Origin: Glossina fuscipes
Lineage: Eukaryota > Arthropoda > Insecta > Diptera > Glossinidae
Direction of reading: 5' to 3'
Assembly (NCBI RefSeq): GCF_014805625.2
Contig: NW_023998417.1
Location: forward strand, 7,929,110-7,993,109
Length of the DNA: 64,000 bases
The translations under genes and the position numbers were made by a program. The notes beneath the pieces were generated by a model that saw only the letters and a list, made by a program, of their open reading frames with translations, did no database searches and had not been told where the DNA came from. Positions 50,751 through 62,030 of this stretch are shown here, one piece after another (positions within the stretch are counted from its first letter, which is position 1; the number at the start of each line of letters is the position of its first letter).

Positions 50751-52600
50751 CAGGTAGGTAGGTAGGTAGGTAGAGATATAGATATCATAACCAGTTTTAT
50801 TTGCCTACTTAAGTACATTTCAAGCAAAATTACATTTTTACTTATTCTAATTGTTTCTCTTGTTATATCTTTAACTGAATTGCATATATGAACAACAGTG
50901 GCCGGAGATTATTTTACACAGCTACTAATCTGGTTTAAATAAAATACTTTGTTTGCACCACCACCACCATCAACTGGAGTTATTAATGTGTGCTCGTGTG
51001 AAAGTCAAATCCTGATGAATAGCATGTTAATTGTTGACAGACCAAATGACAGTCTCTCCGTTTGCTCTTCTTTACCTCCGTGTACACATATATATGGAAA
51101 CCACATGTTCACACTGGCAGCTTTTCACACTGTTACTGTCAGTTTTCGAAACTAAAGGATCTTTTACAAATTGCAACAAATATGACATTTATCCTTTTTT
51201 GTTCGAAAAATATTTGGTGGTTGACTTTTTTTGATACCGCATCGTTTATGAAAGTTGCAAGTGTGTGCGTGCGTGTATATGCGTTTTTTTTTTTTTTTTT
51301 TGTTCTCCTGAAAAATTCTGGAAATTCATCATCTGCGTTTAGAACGTTTCATCAACATAATCAACAACTCAGCTGCCAGCATTTAACAGGAATTTCTAAT
51401 TTGTTATTTTTCATATTTTGGTTTTTTTCTTCATTCGCATAATTAAAATACGATGGTGCACTTGGTTTTACATTCAATTTGTAACGACGATGAGAGGAAT
51501 GTTTATTACAGTTTGATTATTTAGTGGGTTTTGCCCCACTTAATATCACCTCTGTCTACTTGTTTTGCTTTTATTCTCTAGCACCTTTGCACTCTTATAT
51601 ACTTGCTATGTTGCCCTTAGCATGGAGATCAACTTACAAGTGTTCGCAGCAGTCGGGTACTTGTACTTACAGCAACTGTTTTGAAAGAATTTTTTCGACT
51701 TTAATTTGAATGAAAGATTTTCCCTTCAAGGGACGCCGCACCTACACCAGTAAAGTATTAAAACTGCTCATCGGTGATAAGGAATCTTTCCAATGAACAA
51801 TTGCTCAGCGGAAAAATTAAAACACATCTCACTACCTCTCTGTACATGTGGGCACGATAATGGTCAGAGAGGATTATATATAGAAAAAGGAAGAAGATCA
51901 CGTATGTATTCTTTTAGTCCAACAAACAACAACAAAAATAAACCTACCTTATTGATTGCTTTAATACCTAATACTACACTTTGCCTACATATAATTTTTC
52001 ACATTTTTCCAAATGATAATAAAAAAATAAAAAATTAAAAAAATGAAGAAAAATTATTACAATATACACATCACATTCAACGAAGGATGTTCGATATGCG
52101 ACTCAGATCGCACAATATTCTACTTTTCATTTCAATTTCATTTTCTTTGCTTATTTTTCCCCGTTTAAGTGCAAGAGAGAAAAAAAGAGATTGACTTTTT
52201 GACAATTATTAGTTTTTGTTTGTTAAATTGTTTGTTATACTTTTAGAAGAATGTGCCTTAACGTATGCACATACCCAAGTGCGTGCAGGATACGCAGGAA
52301 GAGAGCATTTTCTACAACAAAATAAGTCAAAGTAATTTGCTCAGTTAGCAGCTTGGCTTTCATTTGGGAAAAAAAAAACAAAAAATAAATAAATAAAATA
52401 ATAAAATTCATTCTCTACAGTGATGAATTTGTGACATTTTCGAAAAATTTTTCAACCAGTGGCTCATAATTGTTTTTTCTTTTTTTTTTTTTTTTTGCTT
52501 CATATATAACATGTGTGTGTAAATAGAGCTAATTATTTGCTTTCATTTTATCTAAACGATTCATTAGTTTTATTAACGGTTAGAGAATAAAAATACTGCA
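50751..52600. other. Simple-sequence-rich non-coding block
   Basis: It holds a GGTA array at 50753-50773, a T run at about 51285-51301, A-rich DNA at 52010-52055 and 52365-52400, and a T run near 52479-52497. The 126-codon frame at 51062-51442 is interrupted by a poly-Phe stretch and has no motif. Confidence 0.55.
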
Positions 52601-52859
52601 ACTGTGCGAAACTATAGCACAAATAGACCAAAAAGTTCCTTTGTTATCGTTCACGCCTTTAAGTAATCGATATTTTAAAATTATAAGAACTATGTAAGAA
52701 GATTACTAAACAGGAGCTACCAGGAACCATGAGACAATACTTTTACAACAGTTTTTGTTGAGAAATATAAGAAAATTGAAAAATTGTTTGCTATCGTAGT
52801 TGTTTTGCCATTCATACTACTACTACTAATTGCAATATGTTAAGTTTGATTGACTTCTT
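52601..52859. other. Short unassigned stretch
   Basis: A CTA repeat of a few units (about 52817-52830) is the only feature. Confidence 0.4.
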
Positions 52860-53110
52860 CTGGGATTCATATATATATTTACCCTACATAACTTGTATTG
52901 CAAAGCCATATGAAGTTTGTGCAAATGTTTGCAATATCTAGAAGGATTTCAGATAGATTCAGCTTTTATTCTACCGGTCGAGTCAGAGTCGCCTTCTGAT
53001 TTGATTTAAGCGTGTCTCTCCGTCTGTCTGTCCTGTTTTCTTGCGTTCATTCTACAGGGTATTTAATGGTAGGCCGCAGCTCACTATAGAGTTTTTACTT
53101 GTTTTATATG
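52860..53110 (-). repeat. Dispersed repeat family, copy 2
   Basis: On the minus strand it begins with an ATTAAATACCCTG block, followed by ACAGGACAGACAGACGGAG, CACGCTTAAATC, GACTCTGACTC, GAAATCCTTCTAGATATTGC and TTGCACAAACTTCATATGG. The CTTAAATC to CTCTGACTC section aligns with copy 1. The GAAATCCTTCT section to the ACAAACTT section aligns with copy 3. No coding capacity is seen. Confidence 0.7.
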
Positions 53111-54174
53111 AATGTTTATGAGCGTACGTAGTTTTGTATTCTGTTTTGAACGATCGTAAAAGTTCTAAAACCAAACGATTAAGCGATTTTAATTGGATTT
53201 TTGATATCATTTTTGCTTTTTATCAGAATTGGTCCGGTCTTTCTTCTCTTCTGCAAACATGTTGCACTGACATAAGCTGCTTACAGCATCCGCGTCTAAA
53301 TTGATTTTCTAATCCGAAAAATGGTTGTTTTATATTCATGTAAAAGATTTCAGACTTTCTCAAACTTTATAATACTAATCAATTTCGAACTAAGGCACAC
53401 ATCTCTTTCGCTACGGCATAGAAATCCTGAAAGGAAACTTAGGATCTTGAGACTGGGAGAAATCGTTGCACCTGAGAATAGCAAGGAAAAACCCATCGTT
53501 TACAAAAAAAATTTTGTACAATTTTTATAATTAATGCTATAACGGACATAACTGATAAACTCATTCCCTTGTAATTAAAAAACAGTGCGGCTTAAACTTA
53601 GGTAACAACCAAAACGTTTCCGAAATGTCATTCTAAACGCTAGAAACGCAATCAGTCACAATTTATTTACAATAGGAATGCCCATGTGGTAAACCAAACT
53701 TTAAGCTAATTGTGCTCCCACACGAAATCTCCTAAGAGGCCTACCCTTAAGACCGTACTTTATGCAAACTTTATATTTCTAAAATTTGCAAAAATTTTCA
53801 TTTCTGGTTTAATTAAAAAGTGCCTAATTAAACATATATATTTTTTTTTTTTGTGGAATCATCAACTTATACTTACGTATAGTATCACACACAGACAAAA
53901 GGAAACACGGACATAAAAAATGTAGGAAATACCACAAAAGTTTTACATTATTTTGATGTAAATTCTTTTCCTCTGTGCATTTCATACAAAATCGACAATC
54001 GACCGAAAGAAAAGTTTACGAACTTATTATATATTAGAGGCAATTTTAAAAGTCATATGTAAAAGGTAGCCCTACCAGGCACAAAACATGTCAACAATAA
54101 ACCCGAAAGAAAAAACAAATCCAAAATTGGTGGATACACGCCGTAAACCAAATAAATTCTTATGTGTTTTATCG
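53111..54174. other. Unassigned stretch between two repeat copies
   Basis: Frames at 53321-53530 and 53710-53916 (plus) have no motif. Two same-orientation copies of one repeat flank this block, so it could be internal or nested material. Confidence 0.35.
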
Positions 54175-54540
54175 TACATCATTTGCAGTACAAGGATATA
54201 CTAAGTTTGTACGGATATATGCCACTTCCAGAAGGATTTCACCTTTTACTATACCGAGCTAAGTTTGTCTGTATACGTCTGTCAGCCCGTCCGTCTGATG
54301 CCAATCCATTTATTTTTGTTTTTAGTCTACATATCGCCACTGTTGAGATAATTTGATGAACTTTGCCACACCTACTGGTGTTGATCCAAAGACGAATGCT
54401 ATTGAAAATGCTTGGGATCTGAACATTTGACATCTTCTTTTGAAAAGTCCTTATATCAATAATAATCGTATTAAACAAAATGCTATATGGTATTTAATAC
54501 TGGGCCATGTCCCACTATATTATTTTTGCATGTTTTTTAA
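54175..54540 (-). repeat. Dispersed repeat family, copy 3
   Basis: On the minus strand the order is AGTATTAAATACC, a block with ATTTTCAATAGCATTCGTCT, GTTCATCAAATTATCT, GACGGACGGGCTGACAGACG, GAAATCCTTCTGGAAG and GTACAAACTTAGTATATCC. The first half aligns well with copy 1 and the second half with copy 2, which links all three as one family. Coding frames through it are not conserved. Confidence 0.7.
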
Positions 54541-55150
54541 GTAAAAACTCTCTCTCTCTTTTGACTTTAGGGTTGTTTAACAAATCTGTCGAGAATTCAA
54601 AAAGTTCAATATCCTAACTTTCGTCCAAGGTTTTCATTTATACAAATAATAATATTAAATAAATAAAATATTAAAATAATTACACACATGTCAACACAGT
54701 TTGATGACATCTGAAATATCTATAAATTTTTTCTGTTAACATCATACAGGATGTTGTATGATATCATATATTTTTCCTATGTTATAACAATTGTGTGTTT
54801 AATAAAAAAACACAAAAAGAACAAAAAAAAAAACGTCAGTTGTTCGCGAACGGAAAAGATTCATCTGCAAATTTTACGCCATTTTTCAATATATGCGACA
54901 TTCTCTTTCTTTTCGGTTTATTTAGCTATGGTTGAGTTTACTTATTTTTTCCGCTATTTCTTTTTTTTTTTTTTTTTTGCTTGCTTTTTTGTTTTTGTTT
55001 TTTTTTCTTTTAAGTTATGCAAAGTGTCGGTGGCTCCATTGTGACAACATTCATTCAGTTATGTTCCAAGAGCGCAAGTTCCTGTCATGTTCATGTCAAC
55101 ACAGTTGACATTTGAATGAAATTTTAAATATTAAGTATTTATGGTATTAC
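54541..55150. other. Simple-sequence block with repeated TGTCA motif
   Basis: It holds T runs near 54961-54978, CT repeats near 54549-54560, and the 15-base word CATGTCAACACAGTT twice (54687-54701 and 55092-55106), each followed within a few bases by GACAT and TGAA. Confidence 0.6.
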
Positions 55151-55829
55151 TATAGAGGCACACTGACGAATGACGAAAGTTAACTTCTCTTTCTCAGGAT
55201 GTGATAAATGTCTGTTAAAATGTATGATATCACATAAGGGAAACACCTTATAGACCCCTATATACGAATAGATTGACTAACTAATTGCATTCAATTCTTT
55301 TATAGGGGGTTTGGTTTCTATCCACTTTGTAATAATGTTTAATTAATGTTTCTGATTACTTTCAGACTAAAAACTGGCTTAACTTAATTCTCCATCTACA
55401 GTTAATTTTAATTTGCATAAGTTATTGTAATAGGTTTACAAGAAAATTTGCAATAGTTTGTGAGAACTTTCTGATTCAAAAGGGGAAACCCAAGACCATT
55501 ACTGTATAGTGACGTTAGTGGAACAGACAAATATCGCTTTCCATTGATACAAAGTTGAACGGAGGGCCCGATGCATATTTCCATCCTTCAGTATTTGCAA
55601 TAAATTACACACATAGCTCTAAAACGTTTGGGATGGGCCGACTATATAATAAGTCTTAACGCGTCAAATGGATATTGTATACACATATCGTTCTAAAGTA
55701 TCTGCCTAAAGAAATTTTACCCTTTTACGATAAAAAAGCCGCGAAAAGGTTCATCAGGCGAATCCCAAGTACCTTGTGCCTTGAGTGTATGGAAAAAACG
55801 ATAATTTTTATCTTTGTAGAATTCAATAG
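55151..55829. other. Unassigned stretch
   Basis: No gene, array or mobile-element motif was recognised. Confidence 0.35.
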
Positions 55830-56250
55830 ATGAACAAATATTCGGACGAAGATGTGGACAGACAAAGAAACGAGCACATATTCAAGTAGGCAGAAGAAGA
55901 TTTAAACAAGGCGCACGAAACGAAGACGTAAAACAAAGTGAGCAGGCAAAGTAGATCAATAAAGAGTCAGACAGTGATAGTAGAACGTAGAGCAGAAAGT
56001 CGACAGAGAAAGAAATGGACCAACAAAGAATTGGGCAGGCGGAGATGTGCACATGTAAATGAAAGGAGTCAGAGGAGAGACGAAAGGATAGCCGGATGCA
56101 CAGAAGATACAAAATTGAAGTATGAAGAGGCAGGAATTGAATTTTTAATGAATAGCTGGATGGATAGACAAGACAGATGATCAGCTTAGTGGTTCAATAG
56201 AAGATAAAGAAATTTGTAAATAGATAAAGAAAGAAGATCACAATAAACGA
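55830..56250. repeat. Purine-rich degenerate GACAGACAAAGAA-like tract
   Basis: For about 400 bases the plus strand is dominated by G and A with recurring words GACAGACAAAGAA, GCAGGCAAAG, GACAGAGAAAGAAATGG and GGGCAGGCGGAG. This suggests a decayed tandem repeat of about 12-30 bases. The 80-codon plus frame at 55938-56180 is Arg/Glu-rich for this reason. Confidence 0.6.
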
Positions 56251-57389
56251 AGAGAGTTATATAATGAAAATCTATCAACATTTCGCAGTAACGAGGAATA
56301 TGCGTATTTCTAGAGTGGGCATTGTTAACTTTCCCAAGTGCAATGAATAAATTAGTACTTTATCCATATTTCATTGATAATTAAGACTTTAAAACTGAAA
56401 GTGAAGCGTAAATAAATCTAATTTTGTTTCTTTGTGCATTGTTTTTAAATCCATTAAATAATTAAAAATGCAAATGAACTTTTAGCTAACGCTAACAAGT
56501 GTTTGTTATGCAAAATTTTCTCATTTATCAAGAAAATGCCGTCAGTATATTTATTTATTTTTTTTGACTAAAGAAAGAAAAAATTAACAACAAGAGATCT
56601 CTGATTAAAAATAAATGGAAAGATTAAACGCTTAAACTTGAAACTATCAACATAAACGAATATTACATTAGATGTGAATCGCGGTTTCAACTATGGGAAT
56701 GCTATACACATTGCTTAGATATGATGCGTTTAAGGCCATAAGTGTTTTTGTCAAATTAAACACCGAAACAAATCTATATATAGGTTATTCCTTTGTTCCT
56801 GCCATTTGAGACTCACAATATCATTAAGGGACCAGAATGTTATGATTAGCGATTTGAAAATATGGCTTGTAATCTTGCATCAAAATAGTCAAAAAAAAAA
56901 AAAAAATGACATAATCGCGGCTTTTAGGAAACATCAAATTTGAACTAAAATTGCGGTAAATTGAAAATAAAAAAAATATATAAAATCACAAATCAGACAC
57001 AATCAGAATAATGATCGGAAATGAAGAATGGCATTACATTGCTTTCGTGATTGCTCTCGCAATATGATGGTATATTCCTTCCGGTACATAACAATAATGA
57101 ATGAAGAATGATGAAGTGTGAATAATAAATCTATTGAAAAATTATTATCTCTCTACAAATAATATAAAAAGATGAAAGTTTTTATAAGCTTGAAAATGTG
57201 CGATCTGAACATGTATATAGCATGAAGATATAGCACTACATAGAAATGCGTAGAAGTGCTTAGCAGAATTTCCATTTTCAGAAAATAACTGAATATCGGA
57301 CTAAGTCACTAAGTATTAGTTTTTAAAGGCAATATAAAGTACGTAACAAAGATACGATTAGACAAACTAAAGATATGTTGAACGTTGTA
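56251..57389. other. AT-rich stretch upstream of a mariner remnant
   Basis: An A run lies near 56890-56906. The 5' terminal inverted repeat of the mariner should lie within the last few hundred bases, but I could not find a convincing one. Confidence 0.4.
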
Positions 57390-57912
57390 AGCCACCGTTT
57401 ACTACCGCGAAACTTGGGCTAGCTGAATACGAACCTAACCGCACCAGCTTAGGTGACGATGAACGTTCGGGATGGTCATAAAATTTAGCCACTGATGAAA
57501 ACATCGCTGAAGCATACCAAATAATGGTGAGCGCTGTTGAATTATAGTTAGAGAGATGGCAGAGGCTATAAAATGCGTCCAAAGAACGTTTTCCAGTTAT
57601 TCAAAAAAATATTTCGATATGAAGAAGCCATGACTACCATGCTAAACTTTGCTTATCGCACTTTCAACTCCAGATTTCTCGAGATTTGATTCCTAACAAC
57701 TGTTATTTCGAGAGGATATTTCAGACAAAAGAATTTGGAGCAAAATATGTCGTCATTGTTGTAACTGAAGGCTATTTGACAAAACGTTGTATAAAAGGAA
57801 ATGTTAGAGAAGTAGTAGACTGAGTGTATCATTGTGAAAGCGGACTACATTGATGAAATTTGCAAAAGAAAATCGGTTCTCATTAGCTAGGCTGGAAGAT
57901 TTTCAGCAACTT
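57390..57912 (+). mobile_element. Internally deleted mariner transposon remnant
   Basis: From 57398 the frame reads FTTAKLGLAEYEPNRTSLGD then DERSG, with ATDENIAEAYQI and, later, SKERF. This is the mariner N-terminal pattern of a T.K.W..EFK.GRTS..DD.RSGRP segment, TDENI..VH..V, then an ISKERV helix. After 57600 the reading jumps directly to SRDLIPNNCYF (57677), the counterpart of SPDLAPSDYHLF, which normally carries the third catalytic Asp. The Asp is replaced by Asn here. Then follow KEFGAKYVV, VTEGYL and ECIIVKADYIDE, the usual C-terminus. About half of the transposase is missing between the two parts. GGCTGGAAGATTTTCAGCA at about 57890-57909 resembles a mariner terminal inverted repeat. 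Stops and frameshifts are present. Confidence 0.85.
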
Positions 57913-58900
57913 TCGTTCTTGCGTGGAGAGGCCAAGTCTTTCTTGAACTGTGGTTTTTTATAAAAAGCTTTTGATTTCAAAATGTTTCTAGCAATACCTA
58001 GCCACTGAAGCATTCTAATAATTTAAAAATGCAAACGCAAATGTTGGGAAGAAATGTTAATTTTAATGAAGCGCTGGTTGCGTTTTACAGTAACCGTAAG
58101 ATTCCAAATCCATAAAGGGGTCGACTTTGAAACTGAAATGTTTTCATTAAAGCCACGTTTAGCCGGAGTTTGTTTTCAAACACTTTCCACAATTATTTGG
58201 AATAATTTTCAGAGATGTTTACTCGTTGGTCAGAGGCTAAGACTTAGAGATGTGAAGTACTTGGCAAAGATGCAGAACCGATAAATCTCAATTTTATCTA
58301 TTCCTCTTAAGTTTTGCGCAAGGTAAAGGAACGCTACATCAAATAAATGCTCGCTTAAAGAAACAATTATAATATGGGCACTGATAAATTTGATCTAATG
58401 TCCTGGTAGTTACCAGAAGCTTAAAGAAATGTTATTTCATTGATTTGCAAATGAAATTCATAAGATTTTATAGTGAATACTGCGTCCTGAGCGAACAGTA
58501 TATTTCGTAAAGTTATAAATGAAGAGAAAGTAGAATAAATAAGAAAAATAAGTAACAGCAACGACAAAGTCACAAGGAAGACAGCCCAGAAGACCGTACT
58601 ATTACTTAGGTTAGTGATAGAGTTGACAAATAGGACCAATTACAATACTGATCAAGTAACCACAAGTCCGATATAGGATTTTCTAACTCACGAAACCAGT
58701 TTCCCTAATTTCAACTGAATCTTAGGCAAAGAAAAATACGAGCTGAGATGGCATTATTTGGCAAAGCCTTATTCCATCCAACAATATCGTTGCATTACTG
58801 GCGGAATGTCAAAGTGATATACGAAACCACTTGCAGTAATGTTCCCGCGTGTGTAAAAGCAATAAATTATTATAATAAATTAAATTAAGGTACGTGTGAC
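57913..58900. other. Unassigned stretch
   Basis: A 76-codon plus frame (58054-58284) and a hydrophobic 72-codon minus frame (58421-58639) have no recognised motif. Confidence 0.35.
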
Positions 58901-59650
58901 TTTTGCTTTTAAATTTGTTAATTTCATGTTTATTTATATTAAGCTTTTTATTTATAACCATTTTGTTCATTAAATTTCAAAACAAAAAACAAAAAAAAAA
59001 ATAAATAAACAACCAAAACAATTAAGTATCGAGAAAAAAATGCTAATAAATTACTTTTATTCCATTTGTACAGAAAGCAGAGTAAAAAAAACAAAAAACA
59101 AAAAAAAAAGCAGAAAAAAAAAACAAATGTCAACAAATTATAATATTCACATATTTTAATAAAGGCATAAAATCACAAACGTTCTTATAAATTTTATTTA
59201 CTACCCAAACACACAATTCACCAGCACATCACACGATATGAATGAGTGATGTATGATTGTATGTGTAGTGTACATTATAATTGTAGCTCGTGTTCTCTTC
59301 TTTCATACCAACAGAAATGATAGCGCATTCATTCATTCATTCATTGTCTTTTATGTGCATATGTATTCTGTCTGCTCTATATATCCGTTCTCGCCTCCTT
59401 CATATAAAAGCAGAGCACTTTGATGAACGGAATCATCACAATTCAGTTTGATGGCAGCTAAAATTTAACTGCTTGTAATTGTGGTCATTTTCGACGTTAT
59501 GTGCATGTGCGCAAAAATTTACACAACATGCAATATACGATGTGTTCAAGTGACAATGAAAACATTTTACAAAGCAATTATTGTCCAATTATATGTATAT
59601 GTTATGCATTTATGAATGGAAGTATTTTTTACGATGTTTATTAAAATAAT
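58901..59650. other. Simple-sequence-rich non-coding block
   Basis: Interrupted A/CAAAAAA runs fill 58980-59125, and ATTC repeats lie at 59327-59345. A TATA-like element is listed separately. Confidence 0.55.
59403..59445 (+). promoter_or_regulatory. Possible TATA-type core promoter
   Basis: TATAAAAG at 59403-59410 is a good fly TATA box. TCATCA (A at about 59435, 32 bases downstream) or TCAGTTT (A at 59445, 42 bases downstream) could act as initiator. The spacing suits the first. No downstream gene is visible within the following few hundred bases, so this is weak. Confidence 0.15.
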
Positions 59651-60049
59651 TTCAAAAGCCATTAGTGGCGAACGATGACAACTTAAATATATTAAATATC
59701 TCCTGACTACTAGCGACATGAAAATTCAAGACAATCTCTACAGCATATGAATATATTTCTGAATCAAATTATCCTGTATATGAATCGTTTAATCGTTTGC
59801 TTCTTCTTTGAGAAGCTAAAGGAATCCAGAAGGGTTTCAAACCGAATTTGTTGCGAAAAACACAAAATAATCTCATCATTAGCTTATGGCTCATAGCGGA
59901 TATCACTTCGTGAGCATATATTATCCAGAACTGTGTCAAAAATATTTCCCTAGAAGGACTCTTGAAAAACCTACTAAGTCCTTTGTATGAATGTAAGTGC
60001 ACTCATCGAAAAATGTGATGTACAGTAGAAAACATTTGTCCTATCTATA
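59651..60049. other. Unassigned stretch
   Basis: The minus frame at 59769-60002 directly follows (in minus sense) the mariner remnant, but its residues do not match the mariner catalytic region. Confidence 0.35.
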
Positions 60050-60371
60050 GCACGGGCGAATACCGAAACAAAATCCTTGTTACCGAATATGGTCCGAAAT
60101 AGTTTGTTGAACTGAATCAAGCCTCAATCCTCAATCTGCAACATTGTCGAACAGGGATTTTGCTGTAACATATTCTTGACAGTATCGTTGTCGATCGGCG
60201 AGAAGCTCGCCCAAGGCACGGCTTATCAAAAAGCCAGTAATCGTCTACTTGAAATTTTTCAAACCATCTTCTCGATGTTCTATCAACAATTGTATCTTTA
60301 CGAAACACTTTCAATAAATTCGCATATGCTTTACTGTAGCTTTTTTTCTTCCTTTGTGTTAGACCTAACAT
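60050..60371 (-). mobile_element. Mariner transposase N-terminal remnant
   Basis: On the minus strand the frame starts near 60371. It reads KKSYSKAYANLLKVFRKDTI, then RTSRRWFEKFQVDDYWLFDK and a degraded GRP box, the first DNA-binding module of mariner transposases (usual pattern: A...I...YG...V.ERTC..WF.KF..GDFDL.D.PR.GRP). After a frameshift near the GRP box the reading continues DNDTVKNMLQQNPCST, matching the D.D.IK..IE.NP..T segment. It then reads VQQTISDHIR and QGFCFGIRP, matching the second helix-turn-helix and the start of the linker. Nothing of the catalytic domain is recognisable after 60050. The differing GRP-box sequence shows it is another subfamily than the copy at 57390. Confidence 0.75.
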
Positions 60372-60384
60372 GTAAGTATACGAC

Positions 60385-60445
60385 GTAATATATTCTTGAT
60401 CAGCATAAATACCGCAATCAGTTTCGATCTGTCTGTATGTCTTTA
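60385..60445 (-). repeat. Partial relative of the GGACAGAC dispersed repeat
   Basis: On the minus strand AGACATACAGACAGATCGAA is followed by a short gap and GCTGATCAAGAATATATTA. That second block matches the classic fly motif in which GACAGACAGATCGACTC leads into CTGATCAAGAATATATATAC. It abuts the mariner remnant. Confidence 0.6.
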
Positions 60446-61640
60446 GTATTATTACTTATCGTTCGCCCCACAATAATCTCCTCAGTATTTTGTATAGAAA
60501 GATAAATATGGTCTTGAAATTTTTTTCACCATTTGCATCGGATAAGTCCGCCAAGAAGGTGGCCCTTGCCCCTTCTCTATAAGGCAAACAAACAATCTAG
60601 AAAAGTCTGGCGAAAAATGCAATTCCATAAATAAACAATATAGGATATACAACACACGTGACGCAACATATCATTCAATAAACCCGTAGAACCACTTTGA
60701 CGTTGCGGAATAAATTCGGATTTTTTCCATTATTTTTCAGAAACAAAACCAGCGTCACTGAGCAATTTTTTTTCTTAAAAAATCGGCATAAGCAGACTAG
60801 TATCAGCCTAGAATCAGTCAGTGTTCCCAGGTCATCTTAAATGCGTTAGTGTTTACTCTCGTCGTAACTACAGTGAGTATCTAGTCGGCAAAAATATATG
60901 ATTTATCGATTGGGCAGACACTTACAAAGCTGCGAAAACCACGATCCTATCCTGTCTCTTTCTCATTACTCGCTTCTTGTTTGATCGGCACATCAGACAT
61001 CTCCTGAGTGACGGGTCCATATTGAAAAAAAAAACCTGAAAGTCAATAGTCGGATTAGAATGTCTTGAAATTTTGACATTTCCATTGAAAACATATCGAT
61101 TCATCAGTAGGGGGCGATATTTAATTGTCATCCTTCTATCTTATTCCAAGACATGTTATATATCTGCACCTCACCAAACTAGGCATGGGTGCAAGCGACT
61201 CCTCGTTTAGTTTATCTATACGAGGAGATTAGGTTGCCACGAAAGAAATTCCGTCAATATGTAGCTGACAAGAGGGTAAGGAGAAAATGAAGAGTGGAAT
61301 TTCGTTCTTTTTCCCAATTGCTCAGATATCGCAAAGCTTGGAAAAGTCGACTTCCACATGTGCGTATATTAAAGTGTTACTGAAGGGGTGTTTAAAGGTT
61401 TTTAAAAATATATTTGTACTTAGGTGGTAGACATATATCGCACTAATCTCTCTGTGAAATGTTTCTTTCATTAATTTTTTCATTTATTTTTCTTTTTCTT
61501 GCAAGAAAACTCAATTAAACGATAATTGTCCTCGAATTCTACTCTAATTGATTTATTTTCAAAAATTGTCAGTCTTTCATGTTAAGATCATAAATTAAAT
61601 TGTTGTAGTGCGGTTTTATCGCGTAGCGTAAAAGTATATT
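60446..61640. other. Unassigned stretch
   Basis: The minus frame at 60922-61131 contains RRCLMCRSNKKR, which slightly recalls the cysteine-rich tail of piggyBac transposases, but the remaining cysteines do not follow. Nothing else was recognised. Confidence 0.35.
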
Positions 61641-61767
61641 TAAGACTAAGTGTGACATTTATTGTTCACACTTTGTTGTCCTCTACGGTGTTGTTATTTG
61701 CGTTGTTTTCATTATTATGTTATTGGTAGTGTTGTTGTAAATGCTGTTGTTGTTCTTATTACTTTAA

Positions 61768-61799
<32 letters not shown>
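61768..61799. repeat. (TTG)n array
   Basis: About ten TTG units; reads as an Asn run on the minus strand. Confidence 0.95.
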
Positions 61800-61962
61800 T
61801 TGGCAGAATTATGAATGTGTTTGTGAGCTAATTTGTTGTACATTTTTGCGCGTATCACGGGTCTTACACGTTCGTGTGTATTTGCGTTGGGAGTAATTAA
61901 ACACATTTCTGGTGATTGTTTTCATTGTGACCAAGTTCAGAGGCCAAATACATAAAAGACCG

Positions 61963-62030
61963 CTGCTGCTGGTGCTGCTGGTGCTGTTGCTGTTGCTGCT
62001 GGTGGTGTTTCAGCCGCTGCTGCTGTTACT
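61963..62030. repeat. Imperfect CTG/GTG (opa-like) array
   Basis: CTG units mixed with GTG and TTG, with a CCG-containing break near 62013. In one minus frame it would encode Gln/His runs (opa-type), but a TAA stop precedes that frame at once. In another it gives Ala/Thr/Pro. No flanking coding signal is present. Confidence 0.9.

Noticed and set aside
55938..56180. Arg/Glu-rich 80-codon frame as a gene
   Set aside because: It is explained by the purine-rich degenerate repeat.
59769..60002. Open frame as catalytic part of the mariner at 60050
   Set aside because: No DD34D-type motif is visible in it.
60922..61131. Possible piggyBac cysteine-rich tail (RRCLMCRSNKKR, minus)
   Set aside because: Only the first CxxC fits. 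The expected later cysteines and upstream transposase are absent in all frames I read.
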